Source: Siphonodentalium dalli
Lineage: Eukaryota; Mollusca; Scaphopoda; Gadilida; Siphonodentaliidae
Length of the DNA: 64,000 nt
Direction of reading: 5' to 3'
Assembly (NCBI GenBank): GCA_032622095.1
Contig: CP136066.1
Span: forward strand, 105,235,319-105,299,318
The translations under genes and the position numbers were made by a program. The notes beneath the pieces are model-generated. The model was not told the DNA's origin. It did no database searches and was given only the letters and a program-made list of their open reading frames with translations. Within the stretch, counting starts at the first letter, position 1; every line of letters begins with the position of its first letter. Shown piece after piece: positions 60,099-64,000 of this stretch.

Positions 60099-60665
60099 TA
60101 ATTACATGAAGCCGCTTTGAGGCCCGAGATTTCAAAAAATATATATATAGTTCAACTATGATTGGATGGATTCTCCTGCCAAATATTATGGGGTGATAGA
60201 GCCTGTTTATTCTTGACATGTGAAGATAGACATTCTCCAACCTTTGTCCAAAAACTCAGCCAATAACTTCCAATTATTATTTTATCTAAATTGGGTACAT
60301 AAATTTAAGTAATGCAGGTATCTATGAAAATGTAATTTATTTACTGGTATGTACTTCATAACAATGAAAAAATGAAATAGATAACAAATAATACACATGG
60401 TAGAGAATCTTAACTGAGAAACATAAAATGCACACATGTGTGATAAGTAAATATTATGTAACCTTAGATGCAGCATCAAGCATGTAGACTCATAAGAAAA
60501 GTTCCTAGCCAGAAAAGGCCAGTAGCATAACAAGAAAATCAATGACTGTGTTAAGACATTCAACAACTGTAGTGACTGAGAAAGGACTATGTCTAAAGTC
60601 TACAATACACTGATTAAAAATTACTTCAATCTGATACACACTCCCTGTGTGTATTTCTTCCAGTG
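60099..60665. other. No gene seen
   Basis: AT-rich. ORFs at 60046-60240 and 60282-60566 (minus) have random-looking composition. Confidence 0.4.
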
Positions 60666-60841
60666 CCAGAAAATGTAATATTCAAATTAACAGTCAGAGA
60701 AGAGAGTCACATACGTCTGTAAAGTCATGAAAGAAGTAAAGAACAGTCCCTAACTATGATGAGAGTGTAAATTCTATTATATCTCATAATATAAGGAGCC
60801 TGTGTAAAAGGCTGTGTACCTACAGCAACCATATACATAAC
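60666..60841 (+). repeat. Direct repeat, copy 1 of 2
   Basis: CAGAAAATGTAATATTCAAA ... CAGTCCCTAACTATGATGAG ... AAAAGGCTGTG ... ACAGCAACCATATACATAAC. The same ~175 bp recurs 397 bp to the right with few substitutions. Confidence 0.8.
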
Positions 60842-61062
60842 AGCCCCTTTATATAAGATTAAAACATATGGCTCATAACGTATAAAACTGTTATGTATCT
60901 TCAAAGAATAAAAGTAAATAAAATGACTTAAATTGTTCCTATTAGGTCTTTGAATTAATTTGATGGAAAGGCAGGGAAAGGGGGAAAGAATAAGTACCCT
61001 AGTTCTATCCCTATTTGAACCCCATTGACTATCGATTACATTGTTGAGTGAAATATTTCTTC

Positions 61063-61238
61063 AGAAAATGTAATATTCAAATTAACAGTCAGAGAAGAGA
61101 GTCACATACGTCTGTAAAGACAGGAAAGAAATAAAGAACAGTCCCTAACTATGATGAGAGTGTAAATTCTATTATATCTCATAATATATGGAACCTGTGT
61201 AAAAGGCTGTGTTCTTACAGCAACCAAATACATAACCA
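61063..61238 (+). repeat. Direct repeat, copy 2 of 2
   Basis: Near-identical to 60666-60841, with small differences (GTCATGAAAGAAGTAAAG becomes GACAGGAAAGAAATAAAG). A simple tandem duplication of ~397 bp with a diverged remainder, or two copies of one element. No coding content. Confidence 0.8.
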
Positions 61239-61416
61239 AAAAGTTTAACTTCATATGGTAGCTGGTTATCATCATCAACCCACTTCTGATTTTTCTGTGA
61301 AAATAAGTTTAAAGATTTTGTTATTGAAAATGTTGCTTGGAAGAGATAGGGCATCTTTAAATGATATATTTATAAATATATTTATCCATCCCGGCTATAT
61401 GAGATAGAATATATAC

Positions 61417-61795
61417 TTAAAGACACGGATGGCCTTCACGGTGGGTATGCTGTTTAAATAGTCACACCTAGTTAAAACTGTCATAAACAGAAAGAATATT
61501 AAAATGTAGACATGTTTTGTTCTAAAACCAATCATAAATATCGCGTAAATAGTATGTTATTGTCAAGTTTGTATGCTGTGGTATGTAAACAAAAGCCAGG
61601 TTCTTAAACATTTTTGGCTTTTGTTTCCAGAACAAAGCATACAAACTCGACAATAACATACTATTTACGGGATATTTATGATTGGTATAAGACCCAAGTC
61701 TGTCTATATTTTAATATTCTTTTTGTTTATGGCGGTTTTTATGGATGTGACTATCTTAAAAGCATACCCACCGCGAAGGCCATCCATGCCTTTAA
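61417..61795. mobile_element. Long-arm foldback MITE, copy 2
   Basis: TTAAAGACACGGATGGCCTT at the left is mirrored by AAGGCCATCCATGCCTTTAA at the right. Arms exceed 150 nt: GTGGGTATGCT mirrors AGCATACCCAC, and AATAGTATGTTATTGTC mirrors GACAATAACATACTATT. The centre has AACAAAAGCC/GGCTTTTGTT. It shares terminus pattern and interior motifs with 54461-54979. Non-coding. Confidence 0.85.
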
Positions 61796-61862
61796 TCATG
61801 CTCGGATAGATAGTCATAAGTGCATGTAATTGAGTAAACCACCCTATCATCGACTGGGGATA

Positions 61863-61923
61863 CAGTAATGCCCTAAATAATCGACTCCTTAACCACATGA
61901 GTCGATTATTTAGGGCATTACTG
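61863..61923. mobile_element. CAGTAATGC foldback MITE, copy 7: minimal 61-bp form
   Basis: TA-flanked. Only the outer arms remain: CAGTAATGCCCTAAATAATC, then GACTCCTTAACCACATGAGTC, then GATTATTTAGGGCATTACTG. The central ~150 bp is gone. It ends about 10 bp from the stop codon of the 61934-62146 exon. Confidence 0.85.
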
Positions 61924-61933
61924 TATATGGTAA

Positions 61934-62146
61934 TTACTGGGGAGATGTATGTATGGTGGCTGTATGTTTCACACCTATATGCATTTTCAGATTATCAGCA
62001 CGTGTAAACCCCTTCCCACAATGTTGACAAATATAGTATTTTAATTTCCCGTGCACATGAGATTTCAGATGGCGAGTCAAATTGTCTCTTCGAGTGAAAG
62101 AAGTTCCACAAATTCCACATTTGAGATCAGGGATCACATGACCACC
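61934..62146 (-). CDS. C2H2 zinc-finger terminal exon (two fingers)
   Basis: The acceptor TTTTGTTTTATTTTCAG is followed in phase 0 by GGHVIPDLKCGICGTSFTRR. Seventy residues: finger 1 CGICGTSFTRRDNLTRHLKSH (X12, X3) and finger 2 CQHCGKGFTRADNLKMHIGVKH (X12, X4), tail TATIHTSPQ, stop. The ATG at 62170 lies in the intron. In a lola-like locus transcribed from high to low coordinates this would be the first of the alternative exons in this window. A minimal foldback MITE lies immediately downstream. Confidence 0.85.
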   Translation of the reverse strand, partial: GGHVIPDLKCGICGTSFTRRDNLTRHLKSHVHGKLKYYICQHCGKGFTRADNLKMHIGVKHTATIHTSPQ

Positions 62147-62182
62147 CTGAAAATAAAACAAAAAGGTCAATTACTTAATTAA

Positions 62183-62425
62183 TTAACCCTTTCTGTACAA
62201 AATTGATTCTTTCATTCAGTTATAAAAGTATAAATTGGAATGGTCTATTATTCATCTGGAGGGATGTTAAGGAAATTGAAGCAGACGACTTATATAAATA
62301 CAAGTGCAGAAGGATTCTTATTTATTGGTGGGAAATGTTCAGATAATAAGTTCAACAAGAGGCCTATGTAATCTGAACATTTCCTAAAGGAACTACTCGT
62401 CAATGAGTATTAAGTTTAGAGAAGG
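62183..62425 (+). mobile_element. TTAA-type MITE, closest single-copy relative of the satellite unit
   Basis: Left end TTAACCCTTTCTGTACAAAA. It then carries CAGTTATAAAAGTATAAATT, GGAATGGTCTATTATTCATC, GGAGGGATGTTAAGG, ACAAGTGCAGAAGGATTC, TATTTATTGG, AAGTTCAACAAGAGGCCTAT and ACTCGTCAATGAGTAT. This follows the satellite type A unit from its GTTATATAAG box to the left half of its palindrome. It ends with the same ACTCGTCAATGAG block as the array's right edge. The right terminus is decayed, so that border is approximate. Confidence 0.75.
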
Positions 62426-62497
62426 CTCATTAGCTCTTCATCAAATGGGCCTACATCTTTCAGTCTACTGTTAACTCTGGCACAGGAAATTCCAAGT

Positions 62498-62705
62498 TTA
62501 ACCCTTCCATGGCTGGAGCTTACTGAAATTTAAAAAAATTTTAGTTATGGAAGAAAATGAGAATTATATCAATTTTAATTTAACTTTACCGACTTATACT
62601 CCAGTATTTTAAAATGAAGGGTACAAATTCCATATACCAGTTAAACTGCAACACTTGGGCTTCTTTAATGCTGCATCATCGCAGCTCCCGTCATCAAAGG
62701 GTTAA
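62498..62705 (+). mobile_element. TTAA-type MITE, copy D (no hairpins)
   Basis: TTAACCCTTCCATGGCTGGA at the left and CAGCTCCCGTCATCAAAGGG, then TTAA, at the right. Termini match copies B and C, but the interior is different AT-rich sequence without the CTCTTATATA hairpins. Confidence 0.75.
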
Positions 62706-62761
62706 CTGAGTGTCAGTCCCAATTGTGAGGAAATGCATTTCGAGAAAAAGAGGCTCAATTA

Positions 62762-62797
62762 TTAACCATTTCTATACTAAATACTCAGTGACGAGTA
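62762..62797. mobile_element. Terminal fragment of a TTAA-type MITE
   Basis: TTAACCATTTCTATACTAAA, then TACTCAGTGACGAGTA: the reverse complement of the array's right terminus. It is cut off by the foldback MITE at 62798. Confidence 0.6.
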
Positions 62798-63010
62798 CAG
62801 TAATGCCCTAAGTAATCGACTCTTTAACCACAGCAGAATTATGGGTAACTTTTCTGGATTTAGTCGGAAATCTGGCTTGTTGTCATTCATTGGAAAGTTC
62901 TCAGTGAGAGGTTTCCGATGAATGGCAACAAGCCATATTTCATACTAAATCCTGAAAAATTACCCATAATTCTGCTGTGGTTAAGGAGTCGATTATTTAA
63001 AGCATTACTG
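62798..63010. mobile_element. CAGTAATGC foldback MITE, copy 8
   Basis: TA-flanked; CAGTAATGCCCTAAGTAATC ... AAAGCATTACTG, arms ~105 nt, full-length like copy 1. Confidence 0.85.
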
Positions 63011-63247
63011 TATGTAACTTGGTGCTTTTGCATCAAGAATATTTCTATAGCAACCCAAATCTGATGTATCCCGTTTTACAACCTAAACCACTCTATTACT
63101 ATAATGGTAGCTAGGGCATCCTAAACAAATATGATATTGAATGCGATAAATTTAAGTTTATAAAGTACCTAAAAACTTAAGGGATTAAAGGGACCCAAGG
63201 CACTCGCATTGAATAAAAATATATGCCATATATGCTCTATTCTATTC

Positions 63248-63729
63248 TATTCTATTGAACAAAGATATCTAATGTTTTGTGCGATGTCTTCATTATCAAA
63301 ATTTTGTCTGTAGTTGTTATTGAGAGCAATCAATTGGTTCCGAGGAGAGTTAAATAATTCATGAGAGGCGAGAGACGTCGGTAAGAAACGAGTGAGCGTT
63401 AGTGAATGAATTTCTTACCTAAAAGTCTCTTGCCTCGAGTGAATTATTTAACTAATTGATTACTCTATTCATTACACTTCTGCATCAATTTGGTTCGCTA
63501 AATATGATTAAAACACCCAGAATTAATGCACGAAAGTCTTGATGTGGAGAAAGATCAACCATCGAAAATTGATTCTAGATCACTCGTTTCTTACAGATAT
63601 CTCTCGCCTCTCGTGAATTATTTAGCGTAATTCTCAGAAACAATTGATTACTCTCTATATCAACTACAGACAAAACTTTGATAATGAAGACATCACACAA
63701 AACATTAGATATCTTCGTTCAATAGAATA
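63248..63729. mobile_element. Large foldback element with ~85-nt arms
   Basis: TATTCTATTGAACAAAGATA and its continuation (ATGTTTTGTGCGATGTCTTC, then ATTATCAAAATTTTGTCTGT) are mirrored by 63640-63729. Inside, GAGAGGCGAGAGA, GAAACGAGTGA and their mirrored forms (TCTCTCGCCTCTC, TCACTCGTTTC) form a second nested stem. Non-coding. Confidence 0.8.
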
Positions 63730-64000
63730 AGCTTGTATGGGTCCTTTACAAAAAGGGTGCCATTTGTATTTATTTGAATTCTGGAATCGGAAACTGAATG
63801 TCTGGAAAAGGTATATAGTATTGCGTTATCTTTAAACAAGAAACTATTTTTTAAAAGTTTGCACACTGCTTTCTCTCATTTTAATGATCAAAATTAGGGA
63901 GCACCATAAAAGCTTCAGAGCATCGACAGCTTCAGATTTTCTTGTCATGGTCTACAGTTTTCAATTTTTACATGATCGCTGACTAAAAAAATTGAACTGG
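63730..64000. other. No gene seen
   Basis: AT-rich sequence to the window end. No finger exon and no shared N-terminal exon found here. Confidence 0.4.

Overview
The window is eukaryotic. It is AT-rich and repeat-dense, its exons have polypyrimidine-CAG acceptors, and it carries a poly(A)-tailed LINE, a tRNA-type SINE, Helitron-like elements and many foldback MITEs. The repeat families (TGACCTTGACCTTC-type Helitron repeats, a SINE with a 'GTAAAGCGC...GGAATGCGCTATA...ATTATT' tail, and elements ending in TTGAGCTA) remind me most of marine molluscs. That assignment is inference from memory and was not checked.

Gene content. The only convincing host coding sequence is a dispersed set of short minus-strand exons. 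Each encodes a pair of C2H2 zinc fingers followed by a stop codon: 1-146 (cut by the window edge), 561-824, 51290-51565, 57297-57506 and 61934-62146. Each begins right after a polypyrimidine-CAG acceptor in the same phase (phase 0). In the four whole exons the first finger ends H-X3-H and the second H-X4-H. Decayed copies lie at 50860-50971, 51238-51360 and 53412-53585. The simplest reading is a lola/mod(mdg4)-like locus whose shared 5' exons lie beyond 64000 and are spliced to alternative C-terminal finger exons. No shared exon is visible here, so this remains an inference.

Layout. 1-4800 holds two finger exons and a cluster of MITEs and a SINE. 4804-41262 is one ~36.5-kb tandem array in a single orientation. 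It is built from ~180-200-bp units carrying a GTTCAACAAACGG/CCGTTTGTTGAAC palindrome and ~119-bp units carrying a GTTCAATT/AATTGAAC palindrome, organised into 1.48-, 1.73-, 3.3- and ~9.2-kb higher-order repeats. Its right edge ends in what looks like the terminal repeat of a TTAA-flanked MITE. Single-copy relatives of the unit sit at 52999-53205 and 62183-62425, so the satellite appears to be an internally expanded MITE.

41263-46459 holds MITEs and a Helitron-like cluster. 46475-50656 is a 5'-truncated L1/Tx1-type LINE flanked by a 15-bp target duplication. 50860-64000 holds the other finger exons amid TTAA-type MITEs, a TA-type foldback MITE family (8 copies in the window), a Helitron-like element, simple tandem repeats and long-arm foldback elements.

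If the finger exons form one gene read from high to low coordinates, transcripts reaching the 561-824 and 1-146 exons must cross both the LINE and the whole satellite array.
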